Source: RGIG5472 sp051867615
GTDB taxonomy: Bacteria; Bacillota; Clostridia; Oscillospirales; Oscillospiraceae
Assembly (NCBI GenBank): GCA_051867615.1
Contig: JBJDYU010000011.1
Coordinates: 1 to 20,781 of the forward strand
Length of the DNA: 20,781 nucleotides
Direction of reading: 5' to 3'
The notes beneath the pieces were generated by a model. That model saw only the letters and a program-made list of their open reading frames with translations, searched no databases and had not been told where the DNA came from. Of this stretch, positions 8,080 to 15,066 are shown piece by piece. Within the stretch, counting starts at the first letter, position 1, and each line of letters begins with the position of its first letter. Both the position numbers and the translations under genes were made by a program.

Positions 8080-8757
8080 TTACTTGTTGATGCGCTTGTC
8101 GCTCTTGTGTACGATGCGCATACCCACTTCCTGAATGACCTGCACGATGATGACCATGAGGAACACGCACAGCCAGGTGATATCGGCGTTGCTGCGCTGG
8201 TGGCCGTAGATGATGGCGATCTGGCCAAGGCCGGTGCCGCCGATGGTGCTTGCCATGGCGGAGTAGCCGAGGATGGTCACCATGGAGATCACCGCGCCGT
8301 TGATAAGGGAGGGCTTCGCCTCGGGGATCAGCACCTTGCAGATGAGCTGGAAGTTGCTGGAGCCCATGGACTGGGCGGCTTCGATGACGCCGGCGTTGAC
8401 CTCCTTGAGGGAGGACTCCACCATGCGGGCCACATAGGGGGCCGCCGCGATGATGAGCATGACGATGACCGCCTTGTTGCCGAGGGAGGTCCCCACCACC
8501 AGCTTCGCCACGGGCAGCATGGCCACCATCAGGATGATGAAGGGGATGCTGCGGAAGAAATTCACAATGAAGCCGAGGATGCGGTTGAGCCAGGGGAGGG
8601 GAGCGATGCCGCCGCGGTCGGTGATGTGCAGGACCACGCCCAGCGGCAGGCCGATGACATAGGCGACGGCGGAGGAGATAAGGGTCATGTACAGCGTCTC
8701 CCAGACGCCGATCTGGATGAGCCCCGCGTCCCAGAGCTTTGTAAACATTTCAGACAT
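8080..8757 (-). CDS. metI: Methionine ABC transporter permease MetI
   Basis: The 225-residue protein is hydrophobic with about five membrane segments. It carries the ABC-permease EAA loop (EVNAGVIEAAQSMGSS) that contacts the ATPase, and the MetI-typical blocks FFRSIPFIILMVAMLPV and VTILGYSAMASTIGGTGLG. It forms the inner-membrane channel of MetNIQ. The start codon lies only 3 nt after the metN stop codon, with a GGAGG site inside the end of metN, so translation is probably coupled. Confidence 0.95.
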   Translation of the reverse strand: MSEMFTKLWDAGLIQIGVWETLYMTLISSAVAYVIGLPLGVVLHITDRGGIAPLPWLNRILGFIVNFFRSIPFIILMVAMLPVAKLVVGTSLGNKAVIVMLIIAAAPYVARMVESSLKEVNAGVIEAAQSMGSSNFQLICKVLIPEAKPSLINGAVISMVTILGYSAMASTIGGTGLGQIAIIYGHQRSNADITWLCVFLMVIIVQVIQEVGMRIVHKSDKRINK

Positions 8758-8760
8758 ACC

Positions 8761-9750
8761 TTACGCCTCCTCCCGGAACGTGATCTGATTGGTGCGGAGC
8801 CAGAGCTGGATCTTTTCCGCCTGCCGCTCGTCGTTGGGCAGCTCCAGGACCATGTGACCGTTCATAACGCCGTCCAGGTCGCGGGTATCGGCAAAGAGGA
8901 TGCTCACCGGCGCCTGACAATCCAGCACCATCTGGGAGATCACCGGCTTGTCGAAGCGGTCGTTGTTGAAAATGAGGCGGAGCTTCCTGCCGCCGGCGGT
9001 GTTCAGCGCCGCGCTGGCCCGGGGGAGGATCAGCTCACGGGCGATGTCGGAGGTGGGGTTCGTAAAGACCTCGCTGACCTTGCCCTCCTCCGCGATCTGG
9101 CTGTGGTCGATGACCGCCACACGGTCGCAGATCTGGTCGATGACACGCATCTCATGGGTGATGACCACGATGGTGACGCCCATGGTCCGGTTGATCTCCT
9201 TGAGCAGCTCCAGAATGGAGCGGGTGGTGTTGGGGTCCAGGGCGCTGGTGGCCTCGTCGCAGAGCAGGTACTTGGGGTTGGTGGCGAGGGCCCTTGCGAT
9301 GGCCACGCGCTGCTTCTGGCCGCCGGAGAGCTGGGAGGGATAGGAACCGGCGCGGTCCGCCAGACCCACCACCTGCAGCAGCTCTTTGGCCCTGGCCCGG
9401 GCCTTTTCCCGCTCGACCCCCGCGATCTCCAGCGGGAAGCAGACGTTTTTCAGCACGGTCCGCTGTTCCAGCAGGTTAAAGTTCTGAAAGATCATGCCGA
9501 TGGACTGCCGGACCCGCAGCAGCTCCTTCTTTGGGAGCTTCGTCAGGTCCTGGCCGTCCAGCAGCACCTCGCCGGAGGTGGGACGCTCCAGCAGGTTGAT
9601 GCAGCGGACCAGCGTGCTCTTTCCCGCGCCGGAAAGGCCGATGATGCCGAAGATCTCGCCGTCCTGAATGGTCAGGTTGATGCCGCGCAGCGCCACGATC
9701 TCCTGCTCCGCGGTGCGGTAGGTCTTGTTCAGATTTCTGATTTCGATCAT
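8761..9750 (-). CDS. metN: Methionine ABC transporter ATP-binding protein MetN
   Basis: The 329-residue protein is the ATPase of the methionine importer. The start at 9750 gives the family N-terminus MIEIRNLNKTYRT. Walker A is GLSGAGKST (38-46), with signature SQLSGGQKQR, Walker B YLLCDEATSALDP and switch His in ITHEM. The C-terminal roughly 75 residues form the NIL (ACT-like) domain, which in homologues binds methionine and inhibits transport from inside the cell. The frame is open 28 codons further upstream to 9834, but that part overlaps the attenuator terminator and is not expected to be translated. AAGGAG ends 11 nt before the ATG. First gene of metN-metI-metQ. Confidence 0.96.
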   Translation of the reverse strand: MIEIRNLNKTYRTAEQEIVALRGINLTIQDGEIFGIIGLSGAGKSTLVRCINLLERPTSGEVLLDGQDLTKLPKKELLRVRQSIGMIFQNFNLLEQRTVLKNVCFPLEIAGVEREKARARAKELLQVVGLADRAGSYPSQLSGGQKQRVAIARALATNPKYLLCDEATSALDPNTTRSILELLKEINRTMGVTIVVITHEMRVIDQICDRVAVIDHSQIAEEGKVSEVFTNPTSDIARELILPRASAALNTAGGRKLRLIFNNDRFDKPVISQMVLDCQAPVSILFADTRDLDGVMNGHMVLELPNDERQAEKIQLWLRTNQITFREEA

Positions 9751-9765
9751 GCCTTGCAAAGCTCC

Positions 9766-9843
9766 TTTTCCGAACAACAAAAAATCAGGAAACGCACCGT
9801 TTCCTGACCCAAGCCGTTCCAGAATATCTTTCAATTCGGAAAA
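9766..9843 (-). promoter_or_regulatory. Long-range 9-nt complementarity across the metN attenuator
   Basis: On the minus strand TTTTCCGAA, directly after the leader-peptide stop codon (9843-9835), is perfectly complementary to TTCGGAAAA (9774-9766), which partly overlaps the metN Shine-Dalgarno. The pairing would enclose the terminator hairpin. A ribosome at the leader stop codon would cover the first arm. This suggests that both termination and metN translation initiation may respond to leader translation. Confidence 0.55.
9779..9807 (-). terminator. Intrinsic terminator (attenuator) upstream of metN
   Basis: On the minus strand TCAGGAAAC (9807-9799), loop GGTGC and GTTTCCTGA (9793-9785) form a 9-bp stem followed by six U residues (9784-9779). 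It lies between the promoter and metN, 37 nt after the leader-peptide stop codon, so transcription of metNIQ must read through it. This is the hallmark of attenuation. Confidence 0.88.
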
Positions 9844-9960
9844 TCAGATGGATTTGAAACAAGGCGAGCCATATTTCTGCGCACGCATCATCATGCACAT
9901 GCCGAACATGCGCATCATCATATCCATCATCATGTTTTCGCGCTTCACGGTATGACGCAT
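9844..9960 (-). CDS. Methionine-rich leader peptide of metNIQ
   Basis: This short ORF has 38 codons, 12 of them ATG. Met occupies positions 1, 10-12, 14-16, 18, 21 and 23-25, so nearly half of the first 25 residues are Met. Shine-Dalgarno AAAGGAG (9975-9969) lies 8 nt before the ATG, and the predicted transcription start is about 25 nt upstream. The remaining residues are mostly Arg/Lys plus a few Cys, with no signal peptide or recognised domain. In classical leader-peptide attenuation, runs of the regulatory amino acid's codons stall the ribosome when its charged tRNA is scarce and so prevent terminator formation. The amino acid here is the one imported by the downstream genes. It is very unlikely to be a functional protein product. 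Confidence 0.85.
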   Translation of the reverse strand: MRHTVKRENMMMDMMMRMFGMCMMMRAQKYGSPCFKSI

Positions 9961-9991
9961 ATGACCCGCTCCTTTCGTTTACTTTGAGCGA

Positions 9992-10020
9992 ATTATACGC
10001 CGGGAAAGCCCCTTTGTCAA
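9992..10020 (-). promoter_or_regulatory. Consensus sigma-A promoter for the metNIQ leader
   Basis: On the minus strand TTGACA (10020-10015), exactly 17 nt, then TATAAT (9997-9992): a perfect match to consensus. The predicted start is A9985. Such a strong constitutive-looking promoter fits control by attenuation after initiation. Confidence 0.93.
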
Positions 10021-10221
10021 GCGATAATTTTGCGCTTTAATGAGAAAAATGCAAGGAATGGAGCGAGAAAAGAAGATTTATGCAACCGGCTCTGCAAAAA
10101 TGAAAGGGAGCGCCGTTAGTTTTGCGCCCTTTTGCACACAGAAGGCCCTTCCCGCGGCCCCGCTTTTTCTGCTTTTTACAAAATTGATGAAAGACCCGAA
10201 AGGGAGGGGCTGAAACGCCGG

Positions 10222-10250
10222 TTTACGAAAAGCCTTTGGCGTGATACACT
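10222..10250 (+). promoter_or_regulatory. Possible promoter for the C39-like gene
   Basis: TTTACG (10222-10227), 17 nt, then TACACT (10245-10250) preceded by TGA, i.e. an extended -10 form. Match is moderate. The remaining 10021-10221 stretch shows no gene or RNA that I can recognise. Confidence 0.4.
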
Positions 10251-10317
10251 GACAATAACATATTCTCGTCGCTTCGCGCGGCAGGCGGCGCGAAAGACAG
10301 GAACAGGAGAGCGGAAC

Positions 10318-11019
10318 ATGGAGCTGAAGCATCCCTATCCCGGCGTACGGGAGGGCGAGAGCGTGACCTTTGGCGGGGACCAGAGGAAGAATCAGGACAG
10401 GCTTCTCCGGCGCTGTGGCTGCGGCGTGATCTGCGCGGCGGATCTGCTGCTGTATCTTCACCGCTATCATCCGGACTGCCGCATCCCGCCCTTTCGCGGC
10501 GTCCCCGAGAGCGGGCCGCTGACGCAGGCGCAGTATGACGCGCTGACGAAGCGGCTGCGGCGCGGGTATTTCCCGCTCGTATATCCCTTCGGCCTGAACG
10601 GTTTGACGCTTACGGCGGGCCTGAACGGCTTCTTTCGCCGCTATGATATTCCCTATACCGCCCGCTGGGGCGCTGGCCGCGCCGGGCTTTGGAGCGCCGC
10701 CGGGGAGATGCTGAGGCAGGACCTGCCGGTCATTCTGGCGGTCGGCCCCAACTTTCCGCGCTTCTGGGAAAAGCATCCGCTCCGGCTGTACTGTGGCGAG
10801 ACGGCGCCCTTCGCGCCGGCAGGCCGGGTCAGGGCCCATTTCCTGACGGTGACGGCCATGGACGAGACGTGGTTACAGGTCTCCTCCTGGGGACAGTGCT
10901 ATCACATCAGCCGCGCCGAGTTTGAGGGTTATATCCGGCAGCACAGCAGCGGCCTTGTCAGCAATCTGGTCTGTCTCCGCCGCGTGGAACGGAAAGCCGG
11001 GTTTTCGCTTGAACGGTGA
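10318..11019 (+). CDS. Hypothetical protein, papain-like/C39-like fold suspected
   Basis: The start at 10318 is set by AGGAG (10305-10309) 8 nt upstream; the frame is open further back but without a ribosome site or family-like sequence. The 233-residue protein has no signal peptide or membrane segment. A Cys-rich block RRCGCGVICAADLLLY (31-46, Cys33, Cys35, Cys39) at the start of a helix, a His in RAHFLTVTAMDE (His174) and a following VSSWGQ (188-193) resemble the Cys-His-Asn/Asp layout of C39-like papain-fold proteins. The third catalytic position looks like Ser rather than Asp/Asn, so activity is uncertain. Ends 82 nt before proC on the same strand. I do not recognise a specific function. 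Confidence 0.6.
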   Translation: MELKHPYPGVREGESVTFGGDQRKNQDRLLRRCGCGVICAADLLLYLHRYHPDCRIPPFRGVPESGPLTQAQYDALTKRLRRGYFPLVYPFGLNGLTLTAGLNGFFRRYDIPYTARWGAGRAGLWSAAGEMLRQDLPVILAVGPNFPRFWEKHPLRLYCGETAPFAPAGRVRAHFLTVTAMDETWLQVSSWGQCYHISRAEFEGYIRQHSSGLVSNLVCLRRVERKAGFSLER

Positions 11020-11101
11020 GACGCCGGAAACGGCGGTGGAGCGAAAGCGGATTTTACTTTCACAGTGAGTTTGAAAAAATATATATAAGGGAGGAAACGA
11101 T

Positions 11102-11890
11102 ATGGAGGGGAGAATTGGTTTTATCGGCATGGGCAGCATGGCCCAGGCGATACTGCGGGGGTGGAAGGCCGCGGGCCTCTTTGCGCCGGAGCAGTTCGCG
11201 GCCTATGCGCCCCATCAGGAGAAGCTCCGCCGCAACGGCACGGAGATCGGCTTTTCGCCTTACGCGGACTGCGGCGAGCTGGTGCGGGACTGCCGCGTTC
11301 TGATCATGGCCTGCAAGCCGGATCAGATCGAAGGCGTGCTGGAGGAGGTCGGGCCGCTGCTGTCCGGCAAGGCGCTGCTCTCCATCGCCGCCGGGTGGGA
11401 CTTTGCCCGCTACGCGGCACTCCTGCCGGCGGACGCCCGCTGCCAGTTCATCATGCCCAATACACCGGCCATGGTGCGGGCAGGCGTGTTTCTGTTTGAG
11501 GAGGAGAACTCCCTGCTCCCGGAGGAGCTGCGGGAGGTCCAGGGCTGGTTCTCCGCCCTCGGCACGGTGGAGACGGTCCCCTCGAAGCTCATGTCCATCG
11601 CGGGAGCCACGGCGGGCAGCGGTCCCGCCTTTGTGGATATGCTGATGGAGGGCTTGGCCGACGCGGCGGTGAGCTTCGGGATGCCCCGTGACATGGCCTA
11701 CCGCCTGATCGCCCAGATGGTGGTGGGCAGCGGCAGGCTGCTGCAGGAGACGGGACAGCATCCCGGCGCGCTGAAGGACGCGGTCTGCTCGCCCGGCGGC
11801 TCCACCATCCTGGGCGTGGAGGCGCTGGACCAGGCGGGCTTCCGCGCGGCCTGTCAGGCCGCCGTCCATGCCACCATGCGGCGGGCGTGA
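11102..11890 (+). CDS. proC: Pyrroline-5-carboxylate reductase (ProC)
   Basis: This enzyme reduces 1-pyrroline-5-carboxylate to L-proline with NAD(P)H, the last step of proline synthesis, in the cytoplasm. The 262-residue protein has the N-terminal Rossmann motif IGFIGMGSMA (5-14), the ACKPDQ segment, MPNTPAMV, GATAGSGPAF and the C-terminal family signature near DAVCSPGGSTILGVEAL. Shine-Dalgarno GGGAGG (11089-11094) lies 7 nt before the ATG. Its length is near the usual 260-270 residues. A bidirectional terminator follows. No other proline genes are adjacent. Confidence 0.96.
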   Translation: MEGRIGFIGMGSMAQAILRGWKAAGLFAPEQFAAYAPHQEKLRRNGTEIGFSPYADCGELVRDCRVLIMACKPDQIEGVLEEVGPLLSGKALLSIAAGWDFARYAALLPADARCQFIMPNTPAMVRAGVFLFEEENSLLPEELREVQGWFSALGTVETVPSKLMSIAGATAGSGPAFVDMLMEGLADAAVSFGMPRDMAYRLIAQMVVGSGRLLQETGQHPGALKDAVCSPGGSTILGVEALDQAGFRAACQAAVHATMRRA

Positions 11891-11923
11891 ATATCCTGCC
11901 AGGGAGCTGCGATTATGAAAAAT

Positions 11924-11958
11924 GCGCCGGGAGCCGTGGGGCTCCCGGCGCTCTTTTT
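11924..11958. terminator. Bidirectional terminator between proC and the cotJC remnant
   Basis: GCGCCGGGAGCC (11924-11935), loop GTGG and GGCTCCCGGCGC (11940-11951) form a 12-bp stem. T runs follow it on the plus strand (11954-11958) and on the minus strand (complement of the A run just before 11924). Confidence 0.92.
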
Positions 11959-11966
11959 CCGGATGC

Positions 11967-12416
11967 TTATTCGCTTTCGGGCCTGTCAAAGCCGGGATTC
12001 ATGAAATAGAGGTTCTTTTCGTTCATCTTTTCCTTTGCCAGCCGCAGCCCCTCGCCGAAGCGCTGGAAGTGGACGACCTCCCGTGCCCGCAGGAATCGGA
12101 TGGCGTCGTTGACGTCCGGGTCGTCGCTGAGCCGGAGGATATTGTCATAGGTAACGCGGGCCTTCTGCTCCGCCGCCAGGTCCTCCGTCAGGTCGCAGAT
12201 GGTGTCGCCCTTGACGGCCATGGAGGCGGCGTTGTAGGGCCAGCCGGAGGCCGCGGTGGGGTATACGCCTGCGGTGTGATCCACGAAGTAGGCGTCGAAG
12301 CCGGCGCTTCGGATCTGCTCCTCCGTCAGGTTCCGCGTCAGCTGATGGACGATGGTGCCGATCATCTCGAGATGGCCCAGTTCCTCGGTACCTATCGTGG
12401 AGCCGTCCTGCGCCAA
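11967..12416 (-). pseudogene. cotJC: 5'-truncated spore coat protein CotJC (manganese-catalase family)
   Basis: From about base 12395 down to the stop, the minus strand encodes a close match to the C-terminal two thirds of CotJC/manganese catalase: IGTEELGHLEMIGTIVHQL, FDAYFVDHTAGVYPTAA, KGDTICDLTEDLAAEQKAR and DDPDVNDAIRFLRAREVVHF. Intact CotJC has about 60 further residues before this, including the first helix with a metal-ligand glutamate. They are absent in all three minus frames upstream. The EELGH and the distal E/H ligands remain. The only upstream start is a TTG at 12416 with no ribosome site. I read this as a gene cut at its 5' end, probably by the rearrangement that placed the CRISPR-Cas locus here. 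A sequencing or assembly break is a less likely alternative. Confidence 0.75.
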
Positions 12417-12642
12417 CGTGTCCGAAGGTCTTGTGGTACATCTATGTCAAAGCCTTGAAAGCGCCGGCTTTACGAGCATAGGAAATCAGGGCTGTCTCTG
12501 CGGGGGGCGATCCGTTCACTCCTCTAATGCGTATGCAGCAGAGGCTCTCGACCCGGCGGCTTCAGGCGCGCCAGTGGGTGTATGTCGGCCTGTACAAGAT
12601 CATCTCTCATGTTAAATAGTGGTGATATTTGGCGCCCAGAAA
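12417..12642. other. Unassigned sequence at the cotJC/CRISPR-Cas junction
   Basis: I see no convincing gene, RNA or insertion sequence here. Short plus-strand frames exist, one ending in QWVYVGLYKIISHVK just before the cas3 promoter, but they lack ribosome sites and I cannot place them in a family. The stretch could be the worn remnant of a mobile element or the 3' end of a lost gene. Confidence 0.4.
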
Positions 12643-12671
12643 TTGACAGGTTTCTCCACTGGGGCTATAAT
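12643..12671 (+). promoter_or_regulatory. Consensus promoter for cas3
   Basis: TTGACA (12643-12648), 17 nt, then TATAAT (12666-12671): perfect consensus, giving a leader of about 134 nt before cas3. Confidence 0.92.
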
Positions 12672-12727
12672 AAAAACAAACTGAAAAGGTATTGGCGGAC
12701 CGCATAAGGCGTTCCCGGAATCTGATG

Positions 12728-12751
12728 CAGCCCTGCGGATTCGCAGGGCTG
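12728..12751 (+). promoter_or_regulatory. Hairpin in the cas3 leader
   Basis: CAGCCCTGCG (12728-12737), loop GATT and CGCAGGGCTG (12742-12751) form a perfect 10-bp stem followed by only three T residues. It lies between the cas3 promoter and start, as a terminator hairpin does for cas5c. It may be a weak attenuator or an RNA-stability element. Confidence 0.6.
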
Positions 12752-12811
12752 TTTGGCTAAAGGGAGAGGAACGACAGCCTTGAAGCCTTTTGGAGAAATG
12801 GAGGGGAACCG

Positions 12812-14962
12812 ATGGTAAAATATCTGGCGCATATCGCACAGGACGGCCGGGAGCAGACAGTAAAAGAGCATCTGACCGGAACGGCGGAGCTATGCCGTGC
12901 GTTTGCTGCGGCCTTTGGGGCGGAAGATCTGGGCTGGATGCTGGGACAGGCCCACGATATCGGAAAATACTCCGAGCCGTTTCAAAAGCGCATCCAGGGA
13001 AAAGATGTGTCCACAGACCATTCCACCGCCGGAGCGCAGCAGCTTGAAACCCTCTGCGGCGCGCCTGCGGCCTACTGCGTCGCCGGGCACCACGGCGGGC
13101 TTCCGGACGGTGGCAGCCGCATGGACGCCCCGGGCCAGCCGACGCTGTGCGGCAGATTAAAAAAGCAGGTCGCGCCCTATGAGGCGTTTTCCACAGAGGT
13201 CACGCTCTCTCCCGCGAGGTTTCAAAAACCGCGCATTTTGGGGCGGAGCGGTTTCACGGTTTCCTTCTGGACGCGGATGCTGTTTTCCTGCCTGGTGGAT
13301 GCGGATTATCTGGATACAGAGACGTTTATGCAGGGGGGAGCGCCGCCGCGCGGACGCGCACTGGAGATCGACGCTCTCCTGAAACGGCTGGAAGCCTACA
13401 TTGAACCTTGGTGGGATGCCGGGACAGCGCTGAACAGCGCGCGCTGTGAGATCCTCCGGGCGTGCCTGAACGCAGGCGCACAGGCGCCCGGACTCTTTAC
13501 CCTCACCGTTCCCACCGGCGGCGGGAAAACGGTCTCGTCCCTGGCTTTCGCACTGCGCCACGCCAAAGAACATGGGAAAAAGCGCATCGTATATGTGATA
13601 CCCTTCACCAGCATTATCGAGCAGACTGCGGACACCTTTCGGAAGATTCTCGGGGATGAGGTCATACTGGAACATCACTCCAATGTGGACTACGATGACA
13701 CCGAGGATGCTGACGAGGAGACGCGCCGGAAGAAGCTGGCTACGGAGAATTGGGATATGCCGGTCGTTGTGACGACAGCCGTGCAGTTTTTCGAGTCCCT
13801 GTTCGCAAACAAGCCCTCCCGTTGCCGCAAGCTCCACAATCTTGCCGACAGCGTCATCATTTTCGACGAGGCACAGACCATCCCATTGCCTTATTTGAAA
13901 CCCTGCGTGCGGGCCATTGCCGAACTGAAGGCCAATTACGGCGCGTCCTGTGTGCTCTGTACGGCGACGCAGCCAGCGCTGGGGCCGCTGTTTCAGGAAA
14001 TATCGCCCGAGCTGTCCCTACGTGAGATCGCGCCGGCCGTCGATCCCGCGGTGTTCCGGCGTGTGACCTATACTCACCTTGGCAAGCTCAGCGACGAAGC
14101 GCTGGCCGCGCGGCTGAACAGCCATACGCAGGCCCTGTGCATCGTCGGTACGCGCAAGCAAGCGCAGGCGATCTATGAACTGCTTGACAGGGAGGGAAGT
14201 TACCATCTTTCCACGCTTATGACCCCTAATCACCGCCGGGTCATATTGGCGGAGATCCGTTCACGCCTAAAAGCAGGACAGCCCTGCCGCGTGGTCTCGA
14301 CCAGCCTGATCGAAGCCGGAGTTGACGTGGATTTCCCGGTGGTCTACCGGGCGGAAGCCGGGCTGGATTCGGAGATTCAGGCTGCCGGCCGCTGCAACCG
14401 GGAAGGGAAGCGCCCGGCCGCGGAGAGCATGGTCTATCTGTTCCAGCCGGACGGCGCATATACTGCCCAGCTGCCCCACTCTCTGAAACGTCCTCTGGAG
14501 GTCGCACGGCAGGTCGCGCGTGATTGCGCCGCGCTGGACGCGCCAGAGACTATTGGGCAGTATTTCACCGCGTTGTATCAGTATGAGGGCGCGGGTCTTG
14601 ACCGGAACGGCATCGTGGAGCGGATGGAGGCAGGTGCGCGGGACGGAAGCTTTCCGTTTCGGAGCGTCGCGGAGGCATTCCGGCTGATTGAGAACGATAC
14701 CCGGACGGTGCTCATCCCGCGTACCGACGAGAGCAAGCGACTGGCCGAACGCCTGCGCGGCGGAGAGCGCAACCGCGTCCTAATGCGGCAGGCCGCGCAG
14801 GAATCGGTCAATGTTTACCCGCGGCATTTTGAAGCTCTGAATGCGCGGGGAGCGCTGGAGACCCTCGACGAGAACGTATCCATCCTTACGGATGGTACCC
14901 TTTACAACAAACAGACCGGGCTGAAGCTGCTGGCTGACAGCGGCGTGGGAATCTTTCTGTAA
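12812..14962 (+). CDS. cas3: Type I-C CRISPR-associated nuclease/helicase Cas3
   Basis: Cas3 is recruited by target-bound Cascade, nicks the displaced strand and unwinds and degrades the DNA. The 716-residue protein has an N-terminal HD nuclease domain: His20, the His48-Asp49 pair in AHDIGK, His70, the His93-His94 pair and Asp165. A superfamily 2 helicase follows with Walker A VPTGGGKT (233-240), DEAQ box (352-355, in place of DEAH), motif III TAT (384-386) and motif VI QAAGRCNR (523-530). A C-terminal domain completes the usual length, and all key residues seem present. GGAGGGG (12800-12806) lies 5 nt before the ATG. It is transcribed from its own consensus promoter. A 324-nt regulatory gap separates it from cas5c. 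Confidence 0.97.
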   Translation: MVKYLAHIAQDGREQTVKEHLTGTAELCRAFAAAFGAEDLGWMLGQAHDIGKYSEPFQKRIQGKDVSTDHSTAGAQQLETLCGAPAAYCVAGHHGGLPDGGSRMDAPGQPTLCGRLKKQVAPYEAFSTEVTLSPARFQKPRILGRSGFTVSFWTRMLFSCLVDADYLDTETFMQGGAPPRGRALEIDALLKRLEAYIEPWWDAGTALNSARCEILRACLNAGAQAPGLFTLTVPTGGGKTVSSLAFALRHAKEHGKKRIVYVIPFTSIIEQTADTFRKILGDEVILEHHSNVDYDDTEDADEETRRKKLATENWDMPVVVTTAVQFFESLFANKPSRCRKLHNLADSVIIFDEAQTIPLPYLKPCVRAIAELKANYGASCVLCTATQPALGPLFQEISPELSLREIAPAVDPAVFRRVTYTHLGKLSDEALAARLNSHTQALCIVGTRKQAQAIYELLDREGSYHLSTLMTPNHRRVILAEIRSRLKAGQPCRVVSTSLIEAGVDVDFPVVYRAEAGLDSEIQAAGRCNREGKRPAAESMVYLFQPDGAYTAQLPHSLKRPLEVARQVARDCAALDAPETIGQYFTALYQYEGAGLDRNGIVERMEAGARDGSFPFRSVAEAFRLIENDTRTVLIPRTDESKRLAERLRGGERNRVLMRQAAQESVNVYPRHFEALNARGALETLDENVSILTDGTLYNKQTGLKLLADSGVGIFL

Positions 14963-14970
14963 TGGAAACG

Positions 14971-15004
14971 CCGCAGGGCAGATGCAATAACATCTGCCCT
15001 GCGG
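14971..15004. other. 14-bp perfect hairpin between cas3 and the crRNA-like element
   Basis: CCGCAGGGCAGATG (14971-14984), loop CAATAA and CATCTGCCCTGCGG (14991-15004). On the plus strand it starts 8 nt after the cas3 stop and could mark the end of the cas3 transcript. On the minus strand it closes the 3' end of the proposed crRNA-like RNA, starting right after its 21-nt guide stretch. Neither side has a good U run. Confidence 0.7.
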
Positions 15005-15006
15005 AG

Positions 15007-15026
15007 CTTAAACATTAGATTCTTAA
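15007..15026 (-). repeat. Direct repeat copy A (pseudo-spacer of the crRNA-like RNA)
   Basis: Plus-strand sequence CTTAAACATTAGATTCTTAA; 18 of 20 bases equal to copy B, 109 nt away in the same orientation. On the minus strand it lies exactly where a spacer begins after the degenerate repeat. Confidence 0.85.
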
Positions 15027-15066
15027 TTTCAACCCACACTTTCCACCAGATAAGGAGGAAAGAGAC
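15026..15066 (-). repeat. Degenerate CRISPR repeat in the cas3-cas5c gap
   Basis: Minus strand: it begins GTCTCTTTCC (7 of 10 positions equal to the true repeat's start). It then forms a stem CTTTCC/GGAAAG plus two more pairs across a T-T mismatch around loop TTATCT, and ends TGTGGGTTGAAAT (true repeat: CGTGGATTGAAAT). At 41 nt it is longer than the true 33-nt repeat because the stem-loop is larger. The single copy, reversed relative to the array at 20746, rules out an ordinary array. Confidence 0.75.

Noticed and set aside
7972..9807. 611-codon plus-strand ORF antisense to metI and metN
   Set aside because: A shadow frame of GC-rich genes, with abnormal His/Asp/Gly-rich composition and no ribosome site.
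9751..9834. 28-codon N-terminal extension of metN
   Set aside because: It overlaps the attenuator terminator and U run, has no ribosome site, and homologues start at MIEIRNL (9750).
9750..9985. S-box (SAM) or T-box riboswitch upstream of metN
   Set aside because: None of the conserved core elements of either class is visible; the leader is explained by the Met-rich ORF and terminator.
10021..10221. Possible small RNA or gene between the metNIQ promoter and the C39-like gene
   Set aside because: Only short GC-rich palindromes are visible, without a promoter-terminator pair or a ribosome site.
12352..12615. 87-codon plus-strand ORF at the cotJC junction
   Set aside because: It starts inside the antisense of cotJC, has no ribosome site and no recognisable family.
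15026..15066. A second, reversed CRISPR array
   Set aside because: There is only one repeat-like copy, it is degenerate and enlarged, and no second repeat follows at spacer distance.
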